64,000 nt of DNA from Candidatus Methanomassiliicoccus intestinalis Issoire-Mx1 (lineage in GTDB: Archaea > Thermoplasmatota > Thermoplasmata > Methanomassiliicoccales > Methanomassiliicoccaceae): contig NC_021353.1 in NCBI RefSeq assembly GCF_000404225.1, forward strand, positions 186,001 through 250,000, in the 5' to 3' direction. Below the pieces are notes generated by a model, which was not told where the DNA came from, made no database searches, and saw nothing but the letters and a program-made list of their open reading frames with translations. Position numbers and translations under genes: made by a program. Of the stretch, positions 8,489-16,809 are shown one piece after another; within the stretch, counting starts at the first letter, position 1; the number at the start of each line of letters is the position of its first letter.

Positions 8489-9649
8489 ATGTCCGCAAGG
8501 CGCCTAAGCAGAGTACCAGAATCCGGAACTGTAAAAATCGCAAATACTGTAAGTAAGCTCAAAAGCGAAGGTGTCGACATAATCTCATTCTCTACCGGAG
8601 AACCAGATTTTTCAACTCCTGACAATATTACCAAAGCATGTGTAGACTCATTAAACAAGCATTTTACACACTACACTCCGTCTGTTGGTATCCCAGAGCT
8701 TAGAAAGGCAGTTGCGGAAAAGAGCAGGAATGAAAACAATATTCCGTGCGAAGCCTCTAATATTCTTATTACACCTGCCAAACAGGCAATCTTCATGACT
8801 GCGCTGTCTCTGATAGACGAGGGAGATGAAGTCATTCTTCCAGATCCGTCATGGGTGACATATGATGCTTGTATCAGGCTTGCCGGCGGAATTCCGAAAT
8901 ATGTCAAAGTAAAACCGGAAAATGAATACAGGATAACTCCTGAGGAAGTAGCGGAATTGGTTTCTCCAGCTACTAAAATGATCTTCCTCAATACTCCTGC
9001 CAATCCTACCGGTGCAGTTGCCACGGAAGAAGATCTCAAGGGCATTGCAGACATTGCGATCGACCATGACCTTTATGTCATGAGTGATGAAGTCTATGAG
9101 AAGATCCTTTTTGAAGGAAAACATGTCTCCATAGCTTCCCTGCCTGGTATGTTTGAGCGGACAATCACCATCAATGGAATGTCTAAAGTTTATGCCATGA
9201 CTGGATGGAGAATAGGCTGGGCCGTTGCCCCGCCGGATATATTCAAGATCCTCAATATCCTGCAGACTCATTCTGTCACATGCTGCACATCCTTTGCCCA
9301 GCAGGCCGGAGTAGAAGCATTAAGCGGACCGCAGGATTCTGTAAAAAACATGGTTGATGAATTCAGGGTCCGCCGTGAAATCGTCATGGAAGAACTGGCA
9401 AAGATCCCTACTCTGCATACGCCTAAACCAAAAGGCGCATTCTATGTGTTCCCTGAATATGATTATAAAATGAACTCTGTGGATCTGACAGAATATCTTC
9501 TTACAACTGCTCATGTGGCAGTCACTCCCGGTTCGGCATTTGGTCCAGGCAGTGATGGGCATATCAGAATATCATATGCCTGTTCAAGGGATGATATAAG
9601 AGAAGGATTAAGAAGAATTGGAGAGGCTCTGTCTAAATTAGACAGATGA
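8489..9649 (+). CDS. PLP-dependent aminotransferase, class I (aspartate type)
   Basis: The 386-residue enzyme is a class I/II aminotransferase close to archaeal aspartate aminotransferases. Visible motifs include FSTGEPDFSTP near the N terminus, FLNTPANPTGA (cofactor-binding Asn), MSDEVYEKI and the PLP lysine in INGMSKVYAMTGWRIGW. The C-terminal HIRISYACSRDDIREG holds the substrate-carboxylate arginine. The exact amino donor cannot be fixed from sequence; aspartate or an aromatic amino acid is most likely. It ends 2 bp before the convergent hypB. Confidence 0.88.
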   Translation: MSARRLSRVPESGTVKIANTVSKLKSEGVDIISFSTGEPDFSTPDNITKACVDSLNKHFTHYTPSVGIPELRKAVAEKSRNENNIPCEASNILITPAKQAIFMTALSLIDEGDEVILPDPSWVTYDACIRLAGGIPKYVKVKPENEYRITPEEVAELVSPATKMIFLNTPANPTGAVATEEDLKGIADIAIDHDLYVMSDEVYEKILFEGKHVSIASLPGMFERTITINGMSKVYAMTGWRIGWAVAPPDIFKILNILQTHSVTCCTSFAQQAGVEALSGPQDSVKNMVDEFRVRREIVMEELAKIPTLHTPKPKGAFYVFPEYDYKMNSVDLTEYLLTTAHVAVTPGSAFGPGSDGHIRISYACSRDDIREGLRRIGEALSKLDR

Positions 9650-9651
9650 TC

Positions 9652-10308
9652 TCAGTTTTTTATTACAAGAGCTTCAAGAAGCTCTTCCAATCCTTCATTT
9701 GTTTTTGCACATGTTTTTATAAGTTTCTTGCCGCCGGTTACGGTTGCATAATCTTTCTCAAGAAGGCTGATATCGCTGTCCATGTAAGGAGCGATGTCCA
9801 TTTTGTTCAGAACTGTAATGTCCGAGGAAGAAAAGATCATCGGCTGCTTTCTGACCATATCATCGCCTTCAGTTACTGATATAACGACAACCCTTCTGTC
9901 TGTTCCCAGTGGAAAATCTGCAGGACATACAAGATTTCCTACATTTTCAATAAACAGGAAGTCGATGGAATCCAGATCAAGATCATCCAAGGCATGATCC
10001 ACCATGTGAGCATCCAGATGGCATTCTTTTCCGGTATTGAGATTCAATGCTGGAATTCCCGCAGCTGTAAAACGGTTATAATCATCCTGGCCTACCAGAT
10101 CACCCGCGATTACAGCCGGCCTGAAGCCTTTTTCTTTCATTAAAACTGCAAGTTTAGTAATCAGAAGAGTTTTTCCTGAACCGATGGCACCCATAAAATC
10201 TACAGATGTTATGCCCTTGGCATGAAGACGATTCAGATTGTCTTCGCCTATCTTTTTGTTGCAAGCTAAAATGTCAGCTTCTACAGAGATATCTGCAATT
10301 TTGTGCAC
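9652..10308 (-). CDS. hypB: Hydrogenase nickel-incorporation GTPase HypB
   Basis: The 218-residue SIMIBI-class GTPase delivers nickel to [NiFe] hydrogenases. The P-loop is GAIGSGKT at about 40, followed by AGDLVGQDDYNR, the HypB-typical NTGKECHLDAHMV with its metal-site Cys-His, ENVGNLVCP and NKMD. Unlike many HypB proteins it has no N-terminal CxxCGC site or polyhistidine store. It follows a small Cys/His-tailed ORF with a 41-bp gap on the same strand, probably one transcript. HypA is not adjacent. Confidence 0.93.
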   Translation of the reverse strand: MHKIADISVEADILACNKKIGEDNLNRLHAKGITSVDFMGAIGSGKTLLITKLAVLMKEKGFRPAVIAGDLVGQDDYNRFTAAGIPALNLNTGKECHLDAHMVDHALDDLDLDSIDFLFIENVGNLVCPADFPLGTDRRVVVISVTEGDDMVRKQPMIFSSSDITVLNKMDIAPYMDSDISLLEKDYATVTGGKKLIKTCAKTNEGLEELLEALVIKN

Positions 10309-10349
10309 AGTCTCTGAGAAGCTTTGTATGTTCTTAACAGTAACGCCGT

Positions 10350-10622
10350 TTATTCATGCTTGTGTTCTTCGTGTCCTTCAGAACAGCACTCGCAGTCGCA
10401 TTCCGTTTCATCAAATTCAACAGGGCTGAGGAAATCAACAAGGAATGCGTTCATTTCTTCAATGAGCTTTTTTGCATCGCTGACTCTTCCCTCGTCCAAA
10501 AGACTCACGATTGTTTCTAAGTCCTCCTGCATTGCTGACAGGTCTTCTTCAAGGTCGTCCAACAGGATGTAGAACAGATCAATCTTATTCATCATAATTG
10601 GAAGATAGGTGGCATACGTCAT
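10350..10622 (-). CDS. Small acidic protein with Cys/His-rich C-terminal tail, upstream of hypB
   Basis: I do not recognise a named family for this 90-residue protein. Residues about 12-70 are strongly acidic and look like a helical hairpin (LDDLEEDLSAMQEDLETIV). The last 20 residues contain CDCECC followed by HEEHKHE, four Cys and three His, a plausible soft-metal site. It is the first gene of the hypB transcript. I infer a nickel-storage or chaperone role in trans to the tail-less HypB. An internal ATG pair about 10 codons in is an alternative start; no start has a strong ribosome-binding site. Confidence 0.6.
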   Translation of the reverse strand: MTYATYLPIMMNKIDLFYILLDDLEEDLSAMQEDLETIVSLLDEGRVSDAKKLIEEMNAFLVDFLSPVEFDETECDCECCSEGHEEHKHE

Positions 10623-10933
10623 TAAGATTCCGCAATTTTTAGACGATTACTCGTCTTTTTTTGAAGAATATCGGTAGTGTCTTTAATTCAGATATGTTTA
10701 GTAATCATAAGTAAATATTTTTCTGGATGCATGTTCATGAAAAACTCAACAGCGTGCGGTTAAACGTCTGTTGAGAGCAGTATTTTCTGATGTGTCGTAT
10801 TGAATTTTCATAAATCGTAAAATGTACAGCTCAGATTTTGATTTTAAGGGCAAGGTTCAAATTGCTTCATGCTATCAGGTATCACGCCGAGATGCGTTAC
10901 AGTCACTTCGGGTTCAGAGAGGAGAAATTTCAA
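10623..10933. other. Divergent intergenic region with a perfect 8-bp stem-loop
   Basis: This stretch separates the leftward hypB unit from the rightward aryl-CoA ligase. An AT-rich box at about 10709-10720 is a possible promoter. CTCAACAG (10745-10752) pairs with CTGTTGAG (10768-10775), and CGT/ACG extend the stem past a one-base bulge. If transcription starts near 10740, the hairpin lies at the 5' end of a leader about 190 nt long. The upstream extension of the ligase frame (from 10838) does not look conserved. Confidence 0.5.
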
Positions 10934-12238
10934 ATGGCCTATTGGAACAAAGACATCGAGACTATGCCAGCCAAGGAGTTGGAGGCCCTTCAGTATCAGC
11001 TTTTGAAAAAGTTAGTTGTCAGACTTTACGATTCTTCAGAATTTTACCATGGACGAATGAAGGAAGCAGGAGTTCTGCCGCAGGACATCAACAGCCTGGA
11101 GGACATCCGCAAGCTGCCTTTCATGAAAAAGAAGGATCTGCGCGATGGATATCCAGATAAAACATTTGCTGTTCCAAAAAAAGAGGTCATCAGATATCAC
11201 GCATCCTCAGGAACGACTGGAAAGCCGACCGTAGTGGGATACACTAAAAATGATATTGAAATGTGGACGACTTCACTGGCAAGAGCAATGAAGTCAATGG
11301 GCTTGGGAGAAGACGATGTAATCCAGGTAAGCAACACATACGGGCTTTTCACAGGCGGACTTGGTTTTCATTATGCCGCGGAAATGATCGGAGCCGCCGC
11401 TGTACCGGCTTCTACAGGAAACACCGAGAGGCAGATTGAGCTGATTCAAGATCTGGGTGTAACTGCAATGGCCTGCACTCCTTCCTATTTGCTTCATATC
11501 GGAGAAGTGGCTGAAAAGAATGGAATTTCCATTAAGAATGATACGAACCTCAGGATTGGACTTTTAGGCGGAGAGCCCTGGTCGGATAAGATGAGAGAGA
11601 GAATCCAAGACTGGCTTGGAGTCAAAGGCCAAAACTGCTACGGAACATCTGAACTTTCAGGACCGATGTTTTCTGAATGCTCTGAAATGGACGGAGTGCA
11701 TATCTGGGGTGATCTGGCCTATGTGGAAATTCTTGATACTGAAACTGGAGAACCAGTAGCCCCGGGTGAAAAAGGAGAAATGGTCATTACGATGTTTCAG
11801 AAAGAAGCTCTGCCGATCATACGATACCGCATAGGCGACATCACTTCTCTTTATGAAGAGCCCTGTCCGTGCGGAAGGACCCACCCAAGGATACACAGAA
11901 TTTCTGGAAGGGTTGATGATATGCTGGTTGTCAGGGGAATCAACGTATTCCCTTCACAGGTGCAGCATACCCTTATGGGTATACCGGAAGTCGGAGAGCA
12001 TTTCCAGATTGTTGTCGACAGAAAGGGCGTCCTTGACACTATGATGGTAAGAGTTGAACTGAATGAAGAGTCATTTACAGACAACATCGTAAAACTCATG
12101 GAAATCAGAGAAAATATATCATATCGTCTCAAGAATGCCTTAAACATAAGCTCGGCAGTGGAGCTCGTGGCACCGGGAACTCTGCCCAGATATGAAGGAA
12201 AAACTAAGTTTGTAGTTGATAAAAGAGGTGAATTCTGA
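10934..12238 (+). CDS. Phenylacetate-CoA ligase-type aryl-CoA synthetase
   Basis: The 434-residue adenylate-forming enzyme activates an aryl acid with ATP and CoA. It shows SSGTTGKPTVVGYT (AMP-binding P-loop, about 92-105), YGTSELSGP, and PIIRYRIGDITSL followed by CPCGRTHPRIHRISGR-type residues found in PaaK proteins. The start at 10934 has AGAGGAGA 9 bp upstream and gives MAYWNKDIETMPAKELE, typical of the family. In methanogens such ligases often pair with indolepyruvate or arylpyruvate oxidoreductases for aromatic amino acid metabolism; none is in this window. Its TGA overlaps the ATG of the ACT-domain gene. Confidence 0.88.
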   Translation: MAYWNKDIETMPAKELEALQYQLLKKLVVRLYDSSEFYHGRMKEAGVLPQDINSLEDIRKLPFMKKKDLRDGYPDKTFAVPKKEVIRYHASSGTTGKPTVVGYTKNDIEMWTTSLARAMKSMGLGEDDVIQVSNTYGLFTGGLGFHYAAEMIGAAAVPASTGNTERQIELIQDLGVTAMACTPSYLLHIGEVAEKNGISIKNDTNLRIGLLGGEPWSDKMRERIQDWLGVKGQNCYGTSELSGPMFSECSEMDGVHIWGDLAYVEILDTETGEPVAPGEKGEMVITMFQKEALPIIRYRIGDITSLYEEPCPCGRTHPRIHRISGRVDDMLVVRGINVFPSQVQHTLMGIPEVGEHFQIVVDRKGVLDTMMVRVELNEESFTDNIVKLMEIRENISYRLKNALNISSAVELVAPGTLPRYEGKTKFVVDKRGEF

Positions 12239-12669
12239 TGTACGAAAAGTATTATCTGAAGCAGCTTTCTATTTTCTCTGAGAACCAGCCTGGTAAGCTG
12301 GCCAGGGCTGCAAAGGCTATGAAGGATGCAGGCGTCAACATATATGCATTTACAATTGCAGAGGGAGCTGGATATGGTGTCATACGCATGCTTGTTGATA
12401 ATCACGAAGCTGCCAAAACCGCTCTTCAGAATGCAGGATTCATGGTCGCATACACAGATGTTCTGGCATTAAAAATGGAAGACAGGCCAGGCGGACTTTA
12501 TGAGGTTATCAAATCATTCTGCAAGTCCAACATCAACATCGAGTATTCATATGCCTTCGAAGGCAGAAACGGAGATGTTTTAATAATAAGAGTGGAAGAT
12601 CCGGAGCTTGCCGCAAAAAAGCTTCTAGACTCCGGTATGGAATTATACGATATCACTTATTTTGAGTGA
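12238..12669 (+). CDS. Tandem ACT-domain protein partnered with the aryl-CoA ligase
   Basis: The 143-residue protein consists of two ACT domains. The first begins KQLSIFSENQPGKLARAAKAM and the second LALKMEDRPGGLYEVIKSF, each with the Gly-Lys/Gly-Gly turn of amino-acid-binding ACT modules. Such two-ACT proteins are regularly encoded after PaaK-type ligases and may sense an aromatic or branched-chain amino acid. The 1-bp overlap with the ligase gene supports a functional pair. It converges tail to tail with cbiC with no gap. Confidence 0.82.
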   Translation: MYEKYYLKQLSIFSENQPGKLARAAKAMKDAGVNIYAFTIAEGAGYGVIRMLVDNHEAAKTALQNAGFMVAYTDVLALKMEDRPGGLYEVIKSFCKSNINIEYSYAFEGRNGDVLIIRVEDPELAAKKLLDSGMELYDITYFE

Positions 12670-13293
12670 TTATCCCTTATAATACAACATCGCATTGCAG
12701 ATTGTTGCGGCGATGTTGCTTCCACCTTTTCTTCCTTTTGGAACGATATATGGAATGTTGGTTTCCATAATCAGCTCTTTTGCTTCCACTACATTTACAA
12801 AGCCTACCGGGGCACCGATAATCAGCGTTGGCTTCAATCCTATCTGAATAAGTTCGTAAAGTCTTACCAATGCTGTAGGAGCATTTCCAACTGCAAAGAT
12901 GACCTCTCCTCTGATGTCTGCTCCTTTTTCCATGCAGACAGTAGCTCTTGTGCATCCGCGTTTTACAGATTCTTCTGCAACATCTGCATCTCTCATAAAA
13001 CAGTAGATTTTGCCGCCGTATTCTTCCATCTTTTTCTTGTTAATTCCTGCGGCTGCCATTTCTGTGTCTGTTACTATCGATGCACCGTTGCGCAGTGCTT
13101 TGATGCCTATTTCAGCGGCACCCTTGGAGAAACACAGATTATCTGCATATTCAAAATCTGCAGAAGTGTGAATGCACCTTTTAATTATAGAAAACTGAGG
13201 CTCAGGCCATGTTCTGCCGTTGAGCTCGCTTGTAATTATTTCCATGCTTCTTTTTTCAATATCTTCCGGCTTTACAATTTGAAGCTTATTCAT
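12670..13293 (-). CDS. cbiC: Cobalt-precorrin-8 methylmutase CbiC
   Basis: The 207-residue enzyme moves a methyl group from C11 to C12 to give cobyrinate. Family features are ISERSMEIITSEL-like DIEKRSMEIITSEL near the start, the catalytic His in KRCIHTSADFEYA, TDTEMAAAGINKK and GAPVGFVNVVEAKE. The ATG at 13293 follows AAGGTGG at 5-bp spacing; the GTG three codons upstream lies within that site and is less likely. It is the last gene of the leftward cbiL-F-H-C unit. Confidence 0.94.
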   Translation of the reverse strand: MNKLQIVKPEDIEKRSMEIITSELNGRTWPEPQFSIIKRCIHTSADFEYADNLCFSKGAAEIGIKALRNGASIVTDTEMAAAGINKKKMEEYGGKIYCFMRDADVAEESVKRGCTRATVCMEKGADIRGEVIFAVGNAPTALVRLYELIQIGLKPTLIIGAPVGFVNVVEAKELIMETNIPYIVPKGRKGGSNIAATICNAMLYYKG

Positions 13294-13303
13294 AAAATCC
13301 ACC

Positions 13304-14035
13304 TTATAAATTGTAACCTCTGGGGGTTATCATTCTTCCATTTGACACATACGTCTGCGAGTTTCCTATAATCACTGTGCAAAACATGTCGACATCAGCA
13401 TTTTTCAATTCTCCCAGTGTAGTGATGCACTTCGACTCATCCTTCCTGCCAGCATTTCTGACTATGCCGGCTGGAGTATCTTTACTGCGGTATTTCAGAA
13501 GTATCTCGGCAGCCTGTTCAAGGTAATCCGTACGCGTCTTGCTTTTTGGATTATACAGACAGACAATCATGTCACTCATACCAGCGCAGTCTACTCTTTT
13601 CATTATCAGATCCAGCGGAGTCAGGAGATCGCTGAGGCTGATGATTGAAAGGTCATGCATGAGCGGAGCTCCCAATACTGAAGCTGCAGAGCTGGCTGCA
13701 GTAACTCCAGGAACGGTCTCAATTTCAATATCTGCATTGAGTTCCTCTGCTACCTGATAGATGATTCCGGCCATTCCATATATTCCGGAATCTCCGCTGC
13801 TCACCATTGCTACAACTTTGTCTTTCATAGCTTCTTCTACGGCAATCTTGCAGCGTTCTACTTCTCTCATCATTGGAGTTGTAATGTAATTTTTATTTGG
13901 AAAATACTCTTTTAAAATATCAATATACGTTGTATAGCCTGTGATGACATCCGCATTTTCGATGACCTCAACAGCTTTCAGCGTCATGTGCTCTTTTCCG
14001 CCAGGTCCGAATCCTACAACATAGAGTTTTTTCAT
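13304..14035 (-). CDS. cbiH: Cobalt-factor III (precorrin-3B) C17-methyltransferase CbiH
   Basis: The 243-residue SAM-dependent enzyme performs the ring-contracting C17 methylation of the anaerobic corrin route. It shows VVGFGPGGKEHMTLKA, VSSGDSGIYGMAG, ETVPGVTAASSAAS and CLYNPKSKTR, all diagnostic of CbiH/CobJ. The stand-alone anaerobic form fits the other Cbi proteins here. The ATG at 14035 follows GAGTGA; a GTG three codons upstream is possible. It is a few bases from, and coupled to, cbiF. Confidence 0.95.
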   Translation of the reverse strand: MKKLYVVGFGPGGKEHMTLKAVEVIENADVITGYTTYIDILKEYFPNKNYITTPMMREVERCKIAVEEAMKDKVVAMVSSGDSGIYGMAGIIYQVAEELNADIEIETVPGVTAASSAASVLGAPLMHDLSIISLSDLLTPLDLIMKRVDCAGMSDMIVCLYNPKSKTRTDYLEQAAEILLKYRSKDTPAGIVRNAGRKDESKCITTLGELKNADVDMFCTVIIGNSQTYVSNGRMITPRGYNL

Positions 14036-14036
14036 A

Positions 14037-14792
14037 TTATTCACTCACACCCTGGCGGAACTCGTGCGTAAACGTCTTGTCGTACAGCTTAGATAACTCA
14101 TATTCGTCACCCAGGAAATCTCCGACTACTGTGAGGGCAGTCTTTTTTATTCCTGCTTCTTTGACTTTCGCAGCGATGTCGTTAAGAGTGCCGGTAACAA
14201 TTTTCTGATCTTCCCAGGTTGCTTTATACACAACAGCTACCGGCGTAGTGGCTTCATATCCTTCTTTCAGAGCTTCGACAACTTCATCCATCATGCCCAT
14301 GCTGAGGAAAATTATCATTGTGGAATGATGTTTTGATAAAGAAGCCAGGCTTTCTTTGGACGGCATCGGTGTACGGCCTTCCATTCTTGTAATGATAACA
14401 GTCTGGCTCACTCCCGGCAGAGTGTACTCTTTTTTAAGAACTGCTGCTGTAGCAAGGAAGGAGCTTACGCCCGGGATAACTTCATATTTTATTCCTAACT
14501 TATCTAAAATATCCATCTGCTCCCGGTGAGCTCCGTATATCGCAGGGTCTCCGGTATGAACTCTTACAACTTTCAAGCCTCTTTCTTCCCCGTCCTTCAT
14601 CACATCTATGACTTCTTCCAAGGTCATAGAAGCGCTGTTGTAGATTTTTGCCGAATCTTTGGCTCCAGAAAGCACCTCTGGATTTACCAGAGAACCGGCA
14701 TAGACGATGACGTCTGCGTTATCTATCAGTTTTTTTCCTTTTACTGTAATCAGATCAGGGTCTCCTGGTCCTGCACCTATAAATGATATCAT
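14037..14792 (-). CDS. cbiF: Cobalt-precorrin-4 C11-methyltransferase CbiF
   Basis: The 251-residue tetrapyrrole methylase methylates C11 of cobalt-precorrin-4. MISFIGAGPGDPDLITVKG, VIVYAGSLVNPEVL, VVRVHTGDPAIYGA and YEVIPGVSSFLATAA are classic CbiF/CobM motifs. Length is normal. It lies between cbiL (9-bp gap) and cbiH on one transcript. Confidence 0.96.
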   Translation of the reverse strand: MISFIGAGPGDPDLITVKGKKLIDNADVIVYAGSLVNPEVLSGAKDSAKIYNSASMTLEEVIDVMKDGEERGLKVVRVHTGDPAIYGAHREQMDILDKLGIKYEVIPGVSSFLATAAVLKKEYTLPGVSQTVIITRMEGRTPMPSKESLASLSKHHSTMIIFLSMGMMDEVVEALKEGYEATTPVAVVYKATWEDQKIVTGTLNDIAAKVKEAGIKKTALTVVGDFLGDEYELSKLYDKTFTHEFRQGVSE

Positions 14793-14801
14793 TGTCAGCC
14801 C

Positions 14802-15500
14802 TCATTTTTTCTTGATAATTACGGTTGTGAGGTAGTTGTATTCCTTGGAAAGGTCAACAGGGCCGATGTATTCTCCTTCAAGCCCGATTCTGCTCAGGAC
14901 AGTAGCTTTTGAGAGCTCTATGCCTTTTTCAGACATAGCTTCTGCCAGTTTCTGCATGCTGCTGCCACCTACCTTCATGACAACGACATTTTCAAACATG
15001 CCGAGAGCATTGGAAAGCAGATCCCCATCCTGTGTTGACGGAATTACTACCAGTGATTCCCGTCCCTCCATCAGAGGAAGTTTGGCAAGTGCTGCCCCGC
15101 TGCAGAATGAAGGAATTCCAGGAATGATTTCGGTTTCAAAGCCAGCTTCTTCTATGAACTGATTTATGTACATGTATGTAGAGTAAACAGAAACATCTCC
15201 GATTGTGATCATGGCAATATTTCTTCCATTTTCCAGTTCGTCTGTGAGCAGTTTTCCTGCTTCTGCTCTGCACTGTACACGGACATCATCATCCGGATTC
15301 ATGCTGAAAAGAACCTCAATGACTTTCTTGCCGGAAACATCAACAACCTGTTCAACAATATCCATTGCAACGCTGTGTTCACCCAGAACCTTGACTGGTA
15401 TAGCAATTACCTCGGAGTTTTCAAGTATCGTTTTTGCTTTAAGCGTGAGAAGCCCAGGATCGCCTGGCCCCACTCCAATTCCATATAATTTTCCTGCCAT
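14802..15500 (-). CDS. cbiL: Cobalt-factor II C20-methyltransferase CbiL
   Basis: The 232-residue enzyme adds the C20 methyl group to cobalt-factor II, the first committed methylation after cobalt insertion. LYGIGVGPGDPGLLTLKA begins the protein, with VIAIPVK, TIGDVSVYSTYMY and IIPGIPSFCSGAA following. The ATG at 15500 has GGAG 9 bp upstream; an in-frame TTG at 15515 lies inside that site. It heads the leftward corrin unit and diverges from cbiD. Confidence 0.95.
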   Translation of the reverse strand: MAGKLYGIGVGPGDPGLLTLKAKTILENSEVIAIPVKVLGEHSVAMDIVEQVVDVSGKKVIEVLFSMNPDDDVRVQCRAEAGKLLTDELENGRNIAMITIGDVSVYSTYMYINQFIEEAGFETEIIPGIPSFCSGAALAKLPLMEGRESLVVIPSTQDGDLLSNALGMFENVVVMKVGGSSMQKLAEAMSEKGIELSKATVLSRIGLEGEYIGPVDLSKEYNYLTTVIIKKK

Positions 15501-15660
15501 AGCTGTTGTCTCCAAGTTATGAAATTTTTATTGTAAATATGCTTAGCTTAGCGCCGTAATGAAATGCTAAGTATTATAAATTTGGCACATATATCCAATA
15601 ATGTACGGTAGATAGATTATTAATCTAGATTTATTGGTACTAAGAAATGCAGGTATGTAT
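15501..15660. promoter_or_regulatory. Divergent control region of the corrin cluster
   Basis: About 160 bp between cbiL and cbiD must hold both promoters. It contains a dyad TAGATT-ATT-AATCTA (15613-15627), a direct repeat GCTTAGCTTAGC at 15541-15552 and an inverted copy TGCTAAG at 15565-15571, plus AT-rich boxes near 15571-15580 and 15588-15595. These are candidate operators; no regulator is encoded next to them. Confidence 0.45.
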
Positions 15661-16809
15661 ATGGAATCTGAGCCTGGCGGAGAACTGTATGTTTATAAGA
15701 ATAACCAGCGTCTGCGCTGTGGCCATACTACGGGATCATGTGCTACTGCTGCGGCTAAGGCTGCAGTTACAATAATGCTCTCAAAAAAATCACTAAGTGA
15801 AGTTTCGATCACAACTCCCAACGGGACTGTCCTGAACCTTCCAGTTTTGGATGTTAAAATCTCTGAGAATTCTGTATCATGTGCTGTCAGGAAGGACGGC
15901 GGAGATGATATTGATGCTACCCACGGTGCTTTAGTTTACGCTGAAGTATCTTTCATCGGCAGCGGGATAAACATCGATGGAGGGAAAGGTGTAGGGAAAG
16001 TAACCAAAAAGGGGCTGGATCAGCCTGTAGGAAATGCCGCCATAAACAGTGTACCCAGACAGACAATTTTTCAGGCTGTGAAGGAAGTGTGCACTCTCTA
16101 TAACTACAGTGGAGGAGTAGATGTAATAATCTCTGTGCCCGAGGGTGAGCAGATTGCAGAAAAGACTTTCAATCCGCGGCTTGGAATTATGGGCGGGATC
16201 TCAATTATCGGCACCACCGGTATTGTAGAGCCTATGAGCCAGGAAGCCTTGGTGGAAACAATCAGAACAGAAATGAAGATGAGGCTTGCAAACGGGTCTG
16301 CTGTAATTCTGGCGGTTCCTGGAAACTACGGTGAAGATTTTTCGCAGACAGTCTGTTCCGTGCCTGCGGAGCAGATGGTGAAATGCAGTAATTTTATTGG
16401 AGAAACTATCGACAGTGCGGTAGAATTCGGTGCGCAGGGCCTGCTTTTTATTTCCAATATCGGCAAGTTCGTAAAAGTCGCCGGCGGAATAATGAACACT
16501 CACTCCAGAAACGCAGACTGCAGACTGGAGATTCTCACAGCACACGCGGCTCTGGCAGGTGCGGACAATAAAATTCTGCTGAGAATCATGGACTCGGTGA
16601 TGACTGAAGATGCTTTGGATGTTCTCAGCGAAAATAATCTGCTCCAGCCGGTAATGAAATCAATTACTGACAAAATTAATTTCTATCTGGATAACCGGGC
16701 GAAGGGGCAGGTCATCACGGGTGCAATCATATTCTCTTCCAACCATGGGATGTTGGGGAAAACAGAAAATGCAGACAAACTCCTGAAAATTTTGGAGGAT
16801 GCTCCATGA
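15661..16809 (+). CDS. cbiD: Cobalt-precorrin-5B C1-methyltransferase CbiD
   Basis: The 382-residue enzyme methylates C1 after CbiG opens the lactone in the anaerobic pathway. The hallmark LRCGHTTGSCATAAAKAA occurs near residue 20, with TKKGLDQPVGNAAINSVPR and GIVEPMSQEALVETIRTE further on. Start candidates are ATG 15655 and 15661; AGGT at 15651-15654 is better spaced for 15661. Its last codons overlap the start of cbiG. Confidence 0.95.
   Translation: MESEPGGELYVYKNNQRLRCGHTTGSCATAAAKAAVTIMLSKKSLSEVSITTPNGTVLNLPVLDVKISENSVSCAVRKDGGDDIDATHGALVYAEVSFIGSGINIDGGKGVGKVTKKGLDQPVGNAAINSVPRQTIFQAVKEVCTLYNYSGGVDVIISVPEGEQIAEKTFNPRLGIMGGISIIGTTGIVEPMSQEALVETIRTEMKMRLANGSAVILAVPGNYGEDFSQTVCSVPAEQMVKCSNFIGETIDSAVEFGAQGLLFISNIGKFVKVAGGIMNTHSRNADCRLEILTAHAALAGADNKILLRIMDSVMTEDALDVLSENNLLQPVMKSITDKINFYLDNRAKGQVITGAIIFSSNHGMLGKTENADKLLKILEDAP

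Noticed and set aside
10838..10933. N-terminal extension of the aryl-CoA ligase
   Set aside because: The extra 32 residues are not family-like, and ATG 10934 has a good ribosome-binding site and the typical N terminus.
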